Below, piece after piece: positions 34,317-42,807 of a stretch of DNA of 64,000 nucleotides. The number at the start of each line of letters is the position of its first letter. Positions within the stretch are counted from its first letter, which is position 1. Location: contig JANQGH010000095.1 of assembly GCA_028277405.1 (NCBI GenBank), forward strand, positions 24,862 to 88,861, given 5' to 3'. The translations under genes were made by a program, and so were the position numbers. Under the pieces are notes generated by a model. That model was given only the letters and a program-made list of their open reading frames with translations, did not search any database and was not told the DNA's origin. This DNA is from Alphaproteobacteria bacterium. Its GTDB lineage: Bacteria > Pseudomonadota > Alphaproteobacteria > DSM-16000 > Inquilinaceae.

Positions 34317-34461
34317 TGAGGCCTCCTTTCAAAGCGGGTTGAAATCCGGGGGTCCATAAGATCGCCGAGGCCGGCGTCATCGCCGCTGCACGTCAGTTCG
34401 TTTGCCACGACCGCTAAGGCCGCTCTGTCGCGAGAGGCCCATGCGGCCAAGATGTGCAGCC

Positions 34462-34495
34462 GTCCCCCAGTCAGGTTAACACCAGACTGGGGGAC
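34462..34495. terminator. Strong hairpin between the two DUF1127 genes
   Basis: GTCCCCCAGTC and GACTGGGGGAC are perfect 11-base arms around a 12-base loop, itself able to pair GGT with ACC. It begins 12 bases after the stop of the DUF1127 gene at 34508. No T-run follows on either strand, so it is probably an RNA-stabilising or Rho-assisted 3' end rather than a classic intrinsic terminator. Confidence 0.55.
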
Positions 34496-34507
34496 TAGCA
34501 GGCTGAT

Positions 34508-34678
34508 TCAGCGGCCGTACACGGCCTCGTGGGCGACCGCACGAATGTTGTTTCTAGACACCCCGATGTCGGAGAGGCGGAAGTCGGACAACCGGCTCAA
34601 CTCGGCCACCGTCTGGTTGTAACGGCGGCGTTTTTCGTGAGCCGATTCACCCTTCGAATGTGTGCTGTCAGTCGTCAT
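34508..34678 (-). CDS. DUF1127 domain protein
   Basis: 56 residues from ATG 34678, with GGAG 6 bases upstream; a TTG at 34696 would extend the frame but lies before that site. After a polar lead (TTDSTHSKGES) comes the DUF1127 core: HEKRRRYNQTVAELSRLSDF, then RLSDIGVSRNNIRAVAHEAVYGR. The last residues EAVYGR match KAVYGR of the paralogue at 34083, so the two arose by duplication. Its message would end in the 34462-34495 hairpin. Confidence 0.85.
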   Translation of the reverse strand: MTTDSTHSKGESAHEKRRRYNQTVAELSRLSDFRLSDIGVSRNNIRAVAHEAVYGR

Positions 34679-34803
34679 CTCAAACTCCAATATCAATCGA
34701 TCAAAATCTGCAAGCGGCGCTGAATATGGACGCCGCCGAGCGCATTATTACTCCACTCTACAAGTGGTCACCTCATGGGCCCGGCGCAAGTGGAATCGGA
34801 CTC

Positions 34804-35007
34804 TCAGATCGCTGTTAACGCTTGGATCTTGGGCCTGTGTACTGACGCGATCGAACGCGACGAGACAACCTTGTGCAGGGCCCGTGGCACGCGGCCGGCA
34901 GCCGCCGCGACGATGTCGGCGCCCGGGTCGGCGAAAACCTCGCAGATCTTGGCACCGATACCGCTTGACGCCATCGTCACCAGCGCCTTGCGGCGGCCGA
35001 GGGAAAA
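34804..35007 (-). pseudogene. Remnant of an SDR dehydrogenase gene
   Basis: In one minus-strand frame, residues read FSLGRRKALVTMASSGIGAK and then ICEVFADPGADIVAAAAGR, which is the first 40 residues of a classical SDR with its TGxxxGIG loop. The first Gly of that loop is now Met, a TGA sits directly before the Phe where the start would be, and after about residue 40 the frame loses all likeness before stopping at 34804. It is an N-terminal scrap of a lost gene; the distal part is gone. The coordinates mark the open frame, and real homology covers about 34890-35007. Confidence 0.55.
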
Positions 35008-35071
35008 TCACCTCGTCCAGTCCGCCACGTTCGCTTGGCCTCTCCCCCGATAGCTTCTTTCGCCGACGGCG

Positions 35072-36325
35072 TCAGGCAATCGGGCGATCGTGCCGCGGCA
35101 ACAGAAGGGCGCAAACCGTGGCGATCAATCCGCCCAGGCCGAGCAGTGCAAAGGCCCAGCCCCAGCCGCTGGCGCCTGGCGACAAATCCAGAACCAGGCC
35201 GAACGAGGCCGGGGCGACCGCGCCCAGTCCGATACCCAGGATCGACCGCACACCCAGCGCCCGGCCCAACCGGTCGGCCGGCACGCTCTCCGTCATCGCC
35301 GTCGACAGGACGCCGGAATCGCCGACCGAGGTGAATCCATAGAGCGTTGCGAAGGCCAACAGCAGGATCGGCGCCCAGCCGCCAGCCCAACCGAAGCTGA
35401 ACGAGCAGATGGCCCCCAGCGCCGCCATGACGATCAGGACCGCGCGCCGGCCGACAAGGTCCGAGGCCCGCCCCATCGAAAACGAGGCGACGAATCCCGA
35501 CAGGTGCAGCGCGATCGCGATCGCAATGCCCAAGCCGACCCCGCCAAGACCGATCCCTCCGGCGCTGAAATGGCCGTGCAGCGAGATGGTCAGGAACGCC
35601 GGCACCCAGGTCCAGACGCCAAACAGCTCCCAGCAATGACCCATGTAACCGACGGTCAGCAAGACCGAGCGCCGGTCTTTCAACAAAGAGAACTTGCCCG
35701 CCATCGCCCCTGCGGTCGCCACCACCCGATCGCGCAAACCGTGAACGGCGCCGGCGCCGAAAAGGGCGCCAAGCACCGTTGCCGCGGCCGAGACGACCAG
35801 CGCAGCCTCATAGCCGACCGTGGCCGTGATCCCTGCGCCCAGCGCAATGGACAGAACGTAGCCGGCGGACATGCCGCCGACGACCCAGCCGACACCGGCG
35901 CCCCGTTTTTCCGGCGGCAGGTTTCGGGCGACCAGCATGATCGCCGGCGTGTATGTGCCCCCCTGGGTCAAACCAACGATGGTCAGCAGAACGAGGGCCG
36001 CTTCGTACGATCGCGCAAACAGGGCGAAGGCAAGGGCAGCCGTGGCGGAAAGCCAGTTGAACCAAGCAAAGATGCGTTTTGGTCCCAGCCGGTCGGAAAT
36101 CCACGACGTGACCAGCAACGAAACCGCGAACCCGGCGGAGAAACCGGTCTGAACCAGCCCCGCCTGGGCACCCGTCATGTCCCACGCGACCACCAGGGTG
36201 GCCAGGCAGGCCGGGTAGGTCATGAAGATCGCCGTCATGAACAGGCGGCTGGCAAACAGCAGCGGGATCGACATCGACCGGTTTTCCGCAGGGGCGGCGG
36301 GTCTGGTCTCGGCTAAGTCATTCAC
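35072..36325 (-). CDS. Major facilitator superfamily transporter
   Basis: 417 residues with twelve predicted spans. The loop-2 motif appears as WISDRLGPKRIFAWF, and the equivalent in the second half is MGRASDLVGRRAVLIV; both are MFS signatures. It starts at GTG 36325, with ATG 36274 (MSIPLLFASRLF) as an alternative. The length and two-fold symmetry fit an uptake or efflux carrier related to nitrate/cyanate and organic-anion groups, but the substrate is not evident. It is a lone gene next to the SDR remnant. Confidence 0.88.
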   Translation of the reverse strand: MNDLAETRPAAPAENRSMSIPLLFASRLFMTAIFMTYPACLATLVVAWDMTGAQAGLVQTGFSAGFAVSLLVTSWISDRLGPKRIFAWFNWLSATAALAFALFARSYEAALVLLTIVGLTQGGTYTPAIMLVARNLPPEKRGAGVGWVVGGMSAGYVLSIALGAGITATVGYEAALVVSAAATVLGALFGAGAVHGLRDRVVATAGAMAGKFSLLKDRRSVLLTVGYMGHCWELFGVWTWVPAFLTISLHGHFSAGGIGLGGVGLGIAIAIALHLSGFVASFSMGRASDLVGRRAVLIVMAALGAICSFSFGWAGGWAPILLLAFATLYGFTSVGDSGVLSTAMTESVPADRLGRALGVRSILGIGLGAVAPASFGLVLDLSPGASGWGWAFALLGLGGLIATVCALLLPRHDRPIA

Positions 36326-36428
36326 TCAAGCACACATTGATGCAGGAAGCCGCGGGCGGCGGAGCGACTGTAGTGGTCGGGTCTCGATGATAATGGACCG
36401 GATTCGGTGGCCGGGCAAAACGAGACGG

Positions 36429-38636
36429 TTATCGAGTGTCCGTACTTGCCGGCGCGACCTCCGCCTCCGAAGTTGCGGCGGCCGCCGCCGATGCGGCAAC
36501 GGATTGCGGATCGGGGTTGGACGCGACGACCTCGACCTTGCGCCGGGCCAAATGAATGCCCTCGGCCGCGAACGCGGCCTGCAGCCGATGATAGATCTCG
36601 CGCCGCAGGGTGAATTGCTGGCGCGGCTTTGACTTGAACTTGACGCGAATGACCAGCGCGCTGTCGTCGTCGATCATGAACACGCCCTGGCTTTTCAGCG
36701 GCTCGATGAATTTCGGCCCGTGTTCGGGATTTTCCATCAGTTCCGCCCCGATGCGCTTGACCAGCTTCTTGACCTTGTTGGGATCGGTATCCGGCTCCAA
36801 CCGGAAATTCATCTTGTAGATGACCCAGTCACGGCTGTGATTGGTGACGTTTTTCAGCTCGCCGAACGGGATCGTGACGATCGCGCCGCGATGGTGGCGC
36901 AGGCGCAGCGACCGGATCGATATGCCCTCGACCTCGCCGCGCAGATCCCTGTCCAGCTCGATGTATTCGCCGACCCGAAAGGCATCGTCGATCAGGAAGA
37001 AGGCGCCGGAGAAGATGTCGCGCACCAGCGTCTGCGCGCCAAAGCCGATGGCGATGCCGACAATGCCGGCCGAGGCCAAGAGCGGCCCGATGTTCAGACC
37101 CGCCGCGGACAGGGTGATCATGATGGTCGCGATCACCAGCACCACGAGGGCCGTGTTGCGCAGCAGCGGCAGCAGCGTATCGCGTCGCGTCGCCTCGACC
37201 GCCTCTTCGTCTGGATCCTCCGCATCGCCGCGCGACGTCCGATCGTCGATGCTCAGCGCCTCGCACAGGAACAGCCACAGGATGCGCACGATCAGCAAGG
37301 TCAGCGCAATCTCGAAAACGGCCCGCGCCCACAGGGCCCCATCGGGCGCCAAGGCAAAGGCGATGGCGTCAAAGCCCCACAGGCCAGCCGCGACCAGAAT
37401 AGCGGCGATGCCAAGCACCATTCGCCAGCCCCGCACCATAACCGCCTTCAGCCGCGCTGCCTTGGTCGAGCGGGCGAAAAGCCAACCAGCAATCTCGGCC
37501 CCCAGCCGATCCAGCACGGGCAATACCAGCAGCACCACAAGCGTACCCAATGGCCCGACCAGATGGGCTCGCCCGGTCTCCAGCCAAAGGGCGCCCCAAT
37601 AGATGTAGGCCCAGACGATGTAGGCGGTCAGCAGAATGGGCGCGGCGGCGGCCACGGCACTGACCTCCATCGAACGGCGATCGAACAGGGCGGCTGCTGT
37701 CCCCCTGATGCGTCCCCAGTTGCGAATGATCGCAAGGACCAAGAGCACGGCGATCGCGGTACCCGCCAGAAACACCGCGACCATCGCCGGCGGGAAGCCA
37801 AGCCCCAGCGTCGGCGACATTCCCGCGAGCGTCCAGCCGGCGGCACCGATGATGGCGGTGCGGCGGATCAGCGCCAGAACGGCCTTCGCGTCGTCATCTG
37901 CCAGCGGGGCGATGCGGATGGATGGTGCGTCCGCCGCGAACAGACGGCGGGCGACGAGGATGACAAGCCATGCGTTCGACACGCCGGACTGCCAGATCCA
38001 TACCCAATCGACCAGCGGCCCCAAGGGCTGGCGAAGGGCCCAACCGGCCGCCCCCGTGGCAATGACGAAGGCGACCAGAGGCACCATGTCCAGCGCCGTC
38101 AGGACGATCGTGCGCACCAGCCGTTCGCGATACCCGGCCTCATCGGCCATCATGAGCCAGCGCCGCCATCGCCCGATCACCAGCGCGACGATCAGCCCGG
38201 CGCCGATACCGGCCACAGCGAGCCCGAGCGCGGCAAGCACCATGCCGCCCGAGCCGTTGGCCGCGAGCGCCATGCGCGCCGCGATCTGCTCGCGCCGGTC
38301 GCCGAGATTGGACAGGGCATCGGCCCACCGGGTCACGCGTTCGCCGATGGTCGTCGCCATCGCCGAAAGACGGTTGTCGATGTCCGCGATCAGGCTGCTG
38401 CCTTGACCATCCGTCTCCGCCTCGGCGCCCGCGAACAGTTCCTGGCGCAGCAGGGCCCGTATCTCGCCGTCGCTGCGCGTGGCCAGCCAGGCATCGATCT
38501 CGTCCACCGTCAAATCGGTCGGCAGTTCCTCCCCTGCCGACTCCACCGATCCTCCGCTGACAAAAGGCGCCTGAGCCTGCGCGGTGCCGAAGACAAGCAG
38601 GGCCAGCAAAAAGCAAAGAAGACGCAGCGGGTTCAC
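36429..38636 (-). CDS. Large MscS-family mechanosensitive channel
   Basis: 735 residues from GTG 38636. A signal peptide (LRLLCFLLALLVFGTAQAQ) leads to a periplasmic domain of about 110 residues, then about ten membrane spans. The canonical MscS core near residues 490-690 has the pore helix ASAGIVGIAIGFGAQTLVRD and the gate segment DAFRVGEYIE followed by the beta domain (SIRSLRLRHHRGAIVTIPFG). Large MscS-type (YbdG/MscK-like) channels release solutes on osmotic downshock. The exact subgroup is uncertain. It is a single gene between an MFS carrier and a broken GNAT gene. Confidence 0.88.
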   Translation of the reverse strand: MNPLRLLCFLLALLVFGTAQAQAPFVSGGSVESAGEELPTDLTVDEIDAWLATRSDGEIRALLRQELFAGAEAETDGQGSSLIADIDNRLSAMATTIGERVTRWADALSNLGDRREQIAARMALAANGSGGMVLAALGLAVAGIGAGLIVALVIGRWRRWLMMADEAGYRERLVRTIVLTALDMVPLVAFVIATGAAGWALRQPLGPLVDWVWIWQSGVSNAWLVILVARRLFAADAPSIRIAPLADDDAKAVLALIRRTAIIGAAGWTLAGMSPTLGLGFPPAMVAVFLAGTAIAVLLVLAIIRNWGRIRGTAAALFDRRSMEVSAVAAAAPILLTAYIVWAYIYWGALWLETGRAHLVGPLGTLVVLLVLPVLDRLGAEIAGWLFARSTKAARLKAVMVRGWRMVLGIAAILVAAGLWGFDAIAFALAPDGALWARAVFEIALTLLIVRILWLFLCEALSIDDRTSRGDAEDPDEEAVEATRRDTLLPLLRNTALVVLVIATIMITLSAAGLNIGPLLASAGIVGIAIGFGAQTLVRDIFSGAFFLIDDAFRVGEYIELDRDLRGEVEGISIRSLRLRHHRGAIVTIPFGELKNVTNHSRDWVIYKMNFRLEPDTDPNKVKKLVKRIGAELMENPEHGPKFIEPLKSQGVFMIDDDSALVIRVKFKSKPRQQFTLRREIYHRLQAAFAAEGIHLARRKVEVVASNPDPQSVAASAAAAATSEAEVAPASTDTR

Positions 38637-38824
38637 GTGGGCGGGTTCCCCGGGGGTAGAGGTGTTCGGCACGTATATCTCGCAACCCAGTAAGCATGAC
38701 TGAGCGCCCGCCGACAAGCGATCGGCTTCACCTGCTTGGATGCTTCTTGGGTCTCAAACGTTACCGTCTGCCGCAAACCTTGTGCGCCCTGGCGACTTGC
38801 CACCGGTGCCCGTCGCACACGCGC

Positions 38825-39324
38825 CTACCGAAGCACCTTGATCAGATGCAGCGTTAGATTGTCGTCCAGCCGAACGTTGTCGCCCTCGCTCAGATAGCGG
38901 TTCTTGTAGGTAACGCCCCGTCCGTCGGGAACATAGCCACGCAGCGCATACAGCCGCTGTGCCGCGTTGTAGCCCGGATGCAGGCCAACCGCGATGCCTA
39001 CTTGGCACGCCATCTCCGACGCCTTTTCTTCGGCCCGGTCGAGCAGCCTTGTGCCGATGCCCCTGCGCTGAAACATGGCAGCACGTTCAAGTCGACAATT
39101 TCCGGGACACCAAGCTCTCGGAAATGGGCATAGGCGGGTTGCCGGACCAATGTCACGTAGCCCGCCAGCCGACCATCGGCCTCCGCCACAAGCCCAATAC
39201 GCCAGCCCGACTGCTGCTCGTCCAAGTAGCGCTCGAACAACGCCCGTGGCTTGTTCCAGCCGGCATCGGCGAAAGCGGCCGCAAGCAGCCCGGGATCGTC
39301 CCGCTTGATGAGGCGAACGTCCAT
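38825..39324 (-). pseudogene. GNAT acetyltransferase broken by a frameshift
   Basis: The first frame, from ATG 39324, gives the front half of a GNAT protein (MDVRLIKRDDPGLLAAAFAD to PEIVDLNVLP). The second frame, from about 39076, gives the rest, with the acetyl-CoA loop FQRRGIGTRLLDRAEEKA and the end NLTLHLIKVLR. The break is at CTG-CC-ATG near 39074-39080: one missing base after CC would restore L-P-M-F-Q-R-R-G-I-G. It is either a recent pseudogene or a sequencing error. Without repair neither part is functional. It is divergent from a YoaK-like gene. Confidence 0.75.
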
Positions 39325-39389
39325 ATCATTCTGCGTATCGGCTGCAAGGTCGTAGGCCAAGATTGCACGTCCGGCGCGAGAAATGCACC

Positions 39390-40151
39390 ATGTCTGGCAT
39401 TCCTTCGGCAATGGTTAGGGTTCTATTGCACGACAGCGAGGGCACCGCGACTGGGCGCGGGACCAAGGATCTTGGCACGGCGTTCCTGGCGGTCGCGTCG
39501 GGCGGGTCGGACGTGATCGCGTTCCTGATGCTGGGCCATGTCTTCGCCTCGGCAATGACGGGCAACACGGCGTTGCTGGGCATCGCGCTGAGCCGGGGCG
39601 ATCTGGCCGGGGCCTTGCTGCCAATCACGGCCTTGACCAGCTTCGTGCTGGGGGCCGTCGTCGGATCAGTGATCTATAAGCCCAACGCAACGGCCAAAAG
39701 GCGGCAAGCGACGCTGCGCGGACTGGTCGGTTTGGAGGTGGCCTGTCTCGCGGGCTTCGCGCTGATTTGGCAGATCATCGGCCATCCCGCCGACGGCTTT
39801 GCCCAATACGCGCTGATCACGACGTCCGCGTTCGCCATGGGCGTTCAGGGCATCGCCGCGAAGATCATCAATGCGCCCGGCGTCAACACCATCGTTTTCA
39901 CCTCGACCCTCGTGGCGATCGTGCTGTCGCTGACCGAGTTTCTGCTGGGCCGCAGGGACAGCCCCGAGATCCGCGCCGCCACCTGGCGCCAGATCGAGGC
40001 TTTCCTCGCCTACGCCTTCGGCGCGGTCATCGCGGGCCTGCTCTATTGGGCCGACTTCGGCTTGCTTGTTTGGGTTCCGATGGCAGCCGCCATCATGGCC
40101 CTGATCTGCTTCGAGACGACGCCGGCGCCTAGGGCTCGTCCGGATAGCTGA
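39390..40151 (+). CDS. YoaK/DUF1275-family membrane protein
   Basis: 253 residues from ATG 39390; ATG 39411 is an alternative. The family opening AFLAVASGGSDVIAFLMLGHV and then FASAMTGNTALLGIAL, where SAMTGN is the DUF1275 hallmark, is followed by six to seven membrane spans and a second motif GVQGIAAKIINAPGVNTIVF, a two-fold repeat of the first. The function of the family is unknown, with transport suspected. The 3' end overlaps the convergent aminotransferase gene by 23 bases. Confidence 0.87.
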   Translation: MSGIPSAMVRVLLHDSEGTATGRGTKDLGTAFLAVASGGSDVIAFLMLGHVFASAMTGNTALLGIALSRGDLAGALLPITALTSFVLGAVVGSVIYKPNATAKRRQATLRGLVGLEVACLAGFALIWQIIGHPADGFAQYALITTSAFAMGVQGIAAKIINAPGVNTIVFTSTLVAIVLSLTEFLLGRRDSPEIRAATWRQIEAFLAYAFGAVIAGLLYWADFGLLVWVPMAAAIMALICFETTPAPRARPDS

Positions 40152-41073
40152 CCGGCGACGACCAGGCCGGATCGCTATGGGCGGCCCAATAGGCATCCAT
40201 GATGCGGCGGGTGATCGGGCCGACTGAGCCATCGGCAATCGCCTGGCCGTTCAGGCGGGTGACCGGCATCACGCCGCCGGCCGTTGAGGTGATGAAGACT
40301 TCATCGGCGGCGGCCAGCGCCTCGGGGCTCATCAGTAAGGCCGCGCAGTCCACGCCCAGCATGGCGCACAGGTCGAACACGGTGCGCCTGGTGATGCCGG
40401 GCAGCACGCCGAACTCGGGTGTCGTCAGGCGACCATCCTTGATCGCGAAGACGTTGAACCCCGGCCCTTCAGCGACATTGCCGTCGGTGTCCAGGATCAG
40501 CGCGGTCTCCGCCCCTCGGTCATAGGCGTCGTAAAGGCCGCGCACCAGGTCCAACCAGTGATAGTTCTTGATCGACGGGTCGACAGAGCCCGGCGGAATG
40601 CGCACGACATCACTGATCGCGACGTCCAGCCCGCGCCGAAGCTGCTCTTCGTTCGCCACCGATCCGAAAGGCACGGCAAAGGCCATGAACCTGTTCACCG
40701 CATCGCGCGGGTCGCGGCTGAAGCTGGGCGAGGTTCCGCGCGTGCAGATCATCTCCACATAGGCGTCTCGCAGCCCGGACAGCGCGACACACCTATGAAG
40801 GATGGCCGACACCTGGTCACGGTCGTAAGGGATCGTCATGCGCAGCTTCGCAAGGCCACGCCAGAACCGTTCCAGATGCAAATCCAGGCGAAAGAACGCG
40901 CCCTGCCAGACATGGACCGTGTCGTAGGTGGCATCGGAATGCAGAAAACCCCAGTCCAGGACCGAGATCTTGGCCTCCGCGATCGGCAGATATTGACCGT
41001 CCATGAACGCGATGCCGGGCGGATACCGATGCGGGTCACGGTAGGACTGGCTGACGGTCGGAAGAGATGTCAC
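40129..41073 (-). CDS. Class IV PLP-dependent aminotransferase, (R)-amine transaminase-like
   Basis: 314 residues from GTG 41073. The fold-type IV signature is complete, with PLP Lys169 in PSIKNYHWLDLVRGL and the phosphate loop GVLPGITRRTVFDL. Several stretches (GIAFMDGQYLPIAEAKISVL, GFLHSDATYDTVHVW and the end GPITRRIMDAYWAAH) closely resemble fungal and bacterial (R)-selective amine:pyruvate transaminases as I recall them, more than IlvE or D-alanine transaminase. Likely an amine or amino-acid transaminase; the true substrate is unknown. Transcription diverges from the kinase-like gene at 41149. Confidence 0.85.
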   Translation of the reverse strand: MTSLPTVSQSYRDPHRYPPGIAFMDGQYLPIAEAKISVLDWGFLHSDATYDTVHVWQGAFFRLDLHLERFWRGLAKLRMTIPYDRDQVSAILHRCVALSGLRDAYVEMICTRGTSPSFSRDPRDAVNRFMAFAVPFGSVANEEQLRRGLDVAISDVVRIPPGSVDPSIKNYHWLDLVRGLYDAYDRGAETALILDTDGNVAEGPGFNVFAIKDGRLTTPEFGVLPGITRRTVFDLCAMLGVDCAALLMSPEALAAADEVFITSTAGGVMPVTRLNGQAIADGSVGPITRRIMDAYWAAHSDPAWSSPVSYPDEP

Positions 41074-41148
41074 GCGATGCCTCGATCAAATGGTTGCGCC
41101 GTTTAGAAGACAGCATACGGTGCCACGAACCTCCACTAGGTCGAAACC

Positions 41149-42111
41149 ATGACAAACACGGGCAATCCGACCGACGCGCATGCCGCCGCCATCGTCGCCG
41201 ATCTTTACGGTCTGCAGCCCAAGGCGGTCCGTCGCTTCGGCACCGGCAATCAGCATTTCGTCTTCGAGGCTGTGTTGACCGATCGTCGCACGGTCGTCGT
41301 GCGCCTGTCTCGGGCGGCCGACGTCGACATCGCTCGCGGGGCGGTCTTTTGGTCACGCCGCTTGAGGCCGCTGGGCGTTCCGCTGCCTAAATTGCTGCAT
41401 GCCGATCTCGACATGCGCACCTGGCCCTTTCCGTTCATTGTGCTGGATCGGCTTCCTGGAACGGATCTGGGCAACATCTACCCGGATCTCACGGCGCGCC
41501 AGCGACGAGACCTCGCGTGCCGACTGGTCGAAATCCAGCGTATCGTGACAGCCCAGCCTGAGGGAGCGGGATTTGGTTTCTCGCGCTCCGACAAAGGTCC
41601 GTTTTCGGCCCAAAGCTGGCCCGACGTCATCGCGGTCGATCTCGAACGGCATCGGGTCCGCATTCGTGCCGCAGGACTCGTCGACGAGCAAAAGGTCGAT
41701 GCCGTCGAGCGATGGTCCGACGATTTGAGAGACTATCTCGCCACAGTTCGACCGACGCCGTTTCTGCACGACATCACGACCAAGAACGTTATTGTCGATC
41801 GGGGCGGCCTAAGCGGCATCGTCGATGTCGATGATCTCTGCTTCGGCGATCCGTTCTTTCTGGTCGCCCTGATCCGCATCGCGCTTCTCGCTCACGACCG
41901 AGATCCGGCCTACATCGACGACTGGCTCAGTCTGCTGCGGCCGGACAACGACGAACTCACCGCCCTCGATTTTTACACGGCCGTGCACTGCGTCGGCTTC
42001 ATGGGCGAGCTTGGCCATCGCTTCAACCGCAGCAAACCGGACCCCGTGAACGCTTCGTTTTTTTCTCGGTTGAACAGACTGCATGAAACGCTCTGTTCGA
42101 CGTTACAGTGA
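41149..42111 (+). CDS. Aminoglycoside phosphotransferase (APH)-fold kinase
   Basis: 320 residues. The APH kinase core shows the catalytic loop LHDITTKNVIV (Asp208, Asn213) and the metal-binding IVDVDDLCFGDPFF (Asp226-Asp228), with an N-lobe glycine-containing segment (GTGNQHFVFEAVL) and the LPGTDLG linker. The fold includes resistance enzymes, choline and homoserine kinases, and methylthioribose kinase. No drug-resistance context is present, so a small-metabolite kinase is at least as likely. It is divergent from the (R)-amine-transaminase-like gene, a pairing that may share a substrate class; that is inference. Confidence 0.83.
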   Translation: MTNTGNPTDAHAAAIVADLYGLQPKAVRRFGTGNQHFVFEAVLTDRRTVVVRLSRAADVDIARGAVFWSRRLRPLGVPLPKLLHADLDMRTWPFPFIVLDRLPGTDLGNIYPDLTARQRRDLACRLVEIQRIVTAQPEGAGFGFSRSDKGPFSAQSWPDVIAVDLERHRVRIRAAGLVDEQKVDAVERWSDDLRDYLATVRPTPFLHDITTKNVIVDRGGLSGIVDVDDLCFGDPFFLVALIRIALLAHDRDPAYIDDWLSLLRPDNDELTALDFYTAVHCVGFMGELGHRFNRSKPDPVNASFFSRLNRLHETLCSTLQ

Positions 42112-42600
42112 CCTCTGCACCTCAGCTGTTTTTCTACGATCGCCACGACGCTCGCTGGCACTCAGCCGGGCGCCGGATCTTGGCGGGGCGAGACTGTAGG
42201 TGGTTGCAATCATAGACATGAACCAACCAGCCACTTTCGCTAAACCGGCTGGTCTGGATTGCCTGCCATAATTCGAAAACGAGGCCGCGACTACACGCGT
42301 CGGAATCGTTGAGACTCATCATCAGGCACACGCGCTAATTACTTCAAAATCCGCACAAAAACTAATGGGTTGCGTTGCGCCTTATTGCGTCCAAGGGTCG
42401 CCACAGTTTGGTCATCAACGTGCGGCATCTGCCCCTGAGCGGTCGTTCCATCGCGGCTGGCTGTGGCAGCGTCTTGATACGCGAGGCTGCATCCCAGGGG
42501 ACAATCGTCGTCATCTCGCAAGCACCTTGTTTGGCGCCGTCCAAAGCATGTCGAGTAGAATCGAGAAGCCAGGCGCCCGACGATCGCAAGGAGGCGCCCC
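42112..42600. other. Gap with a weak inverted repeat; no gene seen
   Basis: No convincing reading frame on either strand. ACCAGCC (42226-42232) and GGCTGGT (42247-42253) form a 7-base inverted repeat with a 14-base loop, 115 bases after the APH stop, which could end that transcript but lacks a T-run. The part around 42330-42365 is AT-rich and may be a promoter for the small frame at 42601. Confidence 0.35.
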
Positions 42601-42747
42601 ATGTACGTTCCAAAAGACCGCCCGCCAAAAGACCGCCCGGTCGCCACGTTATCAGCACGCCTGCCCGGGCCCGGCGATCACATCTGCACCGCCCGGTGGT
42701 TAGCCATCCGCCCGGCACAGGCATGGCGCGGTCGATCTAGTCGCTGA
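42601..42747 (+). CDS. Possible 48-residue small protein with a tandem repeat
   Basis: ATG 42601 has a near-perfect ribosome-binding site AAGGAGG 6 bases upstream (42588-42594), among the best in the window. The frame opens with a 15-base direct repeat, CCAAAAGACCGCCCG twice (42610-42639), giving PKDRPPKDRP, then 35 residues with no known motif and TGA at 42745. It ends 60 bases before the M23 lipoprotein gene. No family is recognised. The strong site argues that it is translated; the lack of any known relative argues caution. Confidence 0.4.
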   Translation: MYVPKDRPPKDRPVATLSARLPGPGDHICTARWLAIRPAQAWRGRSSR

Positions 42748-42807
42748 GCGTCGGCCACGAGGCCGACCCCAGAGCCCATCGCGCCCACTTAAATCACCGG
42801 CAATGGC

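Noticed and set aside
36720..38693. Very long open frame (657 codons) antisense to the MscS gene
   Set aside because: GC-rich codon bias opens the complementary frames; the protein is full of low-complexity Arg/Gln/Asp runs without domains, while the opposite strand encodes a clear MscS protein.
42339..42703. Overlapping short frames on both strands in the gap before the M23 gene
   Set aside because: Two plus-strand frames and two minus-strand frames of about 100 codons lack ribosome-binding sites and known motifs; only the short frame with AAGGAGG at 42601 was kept.
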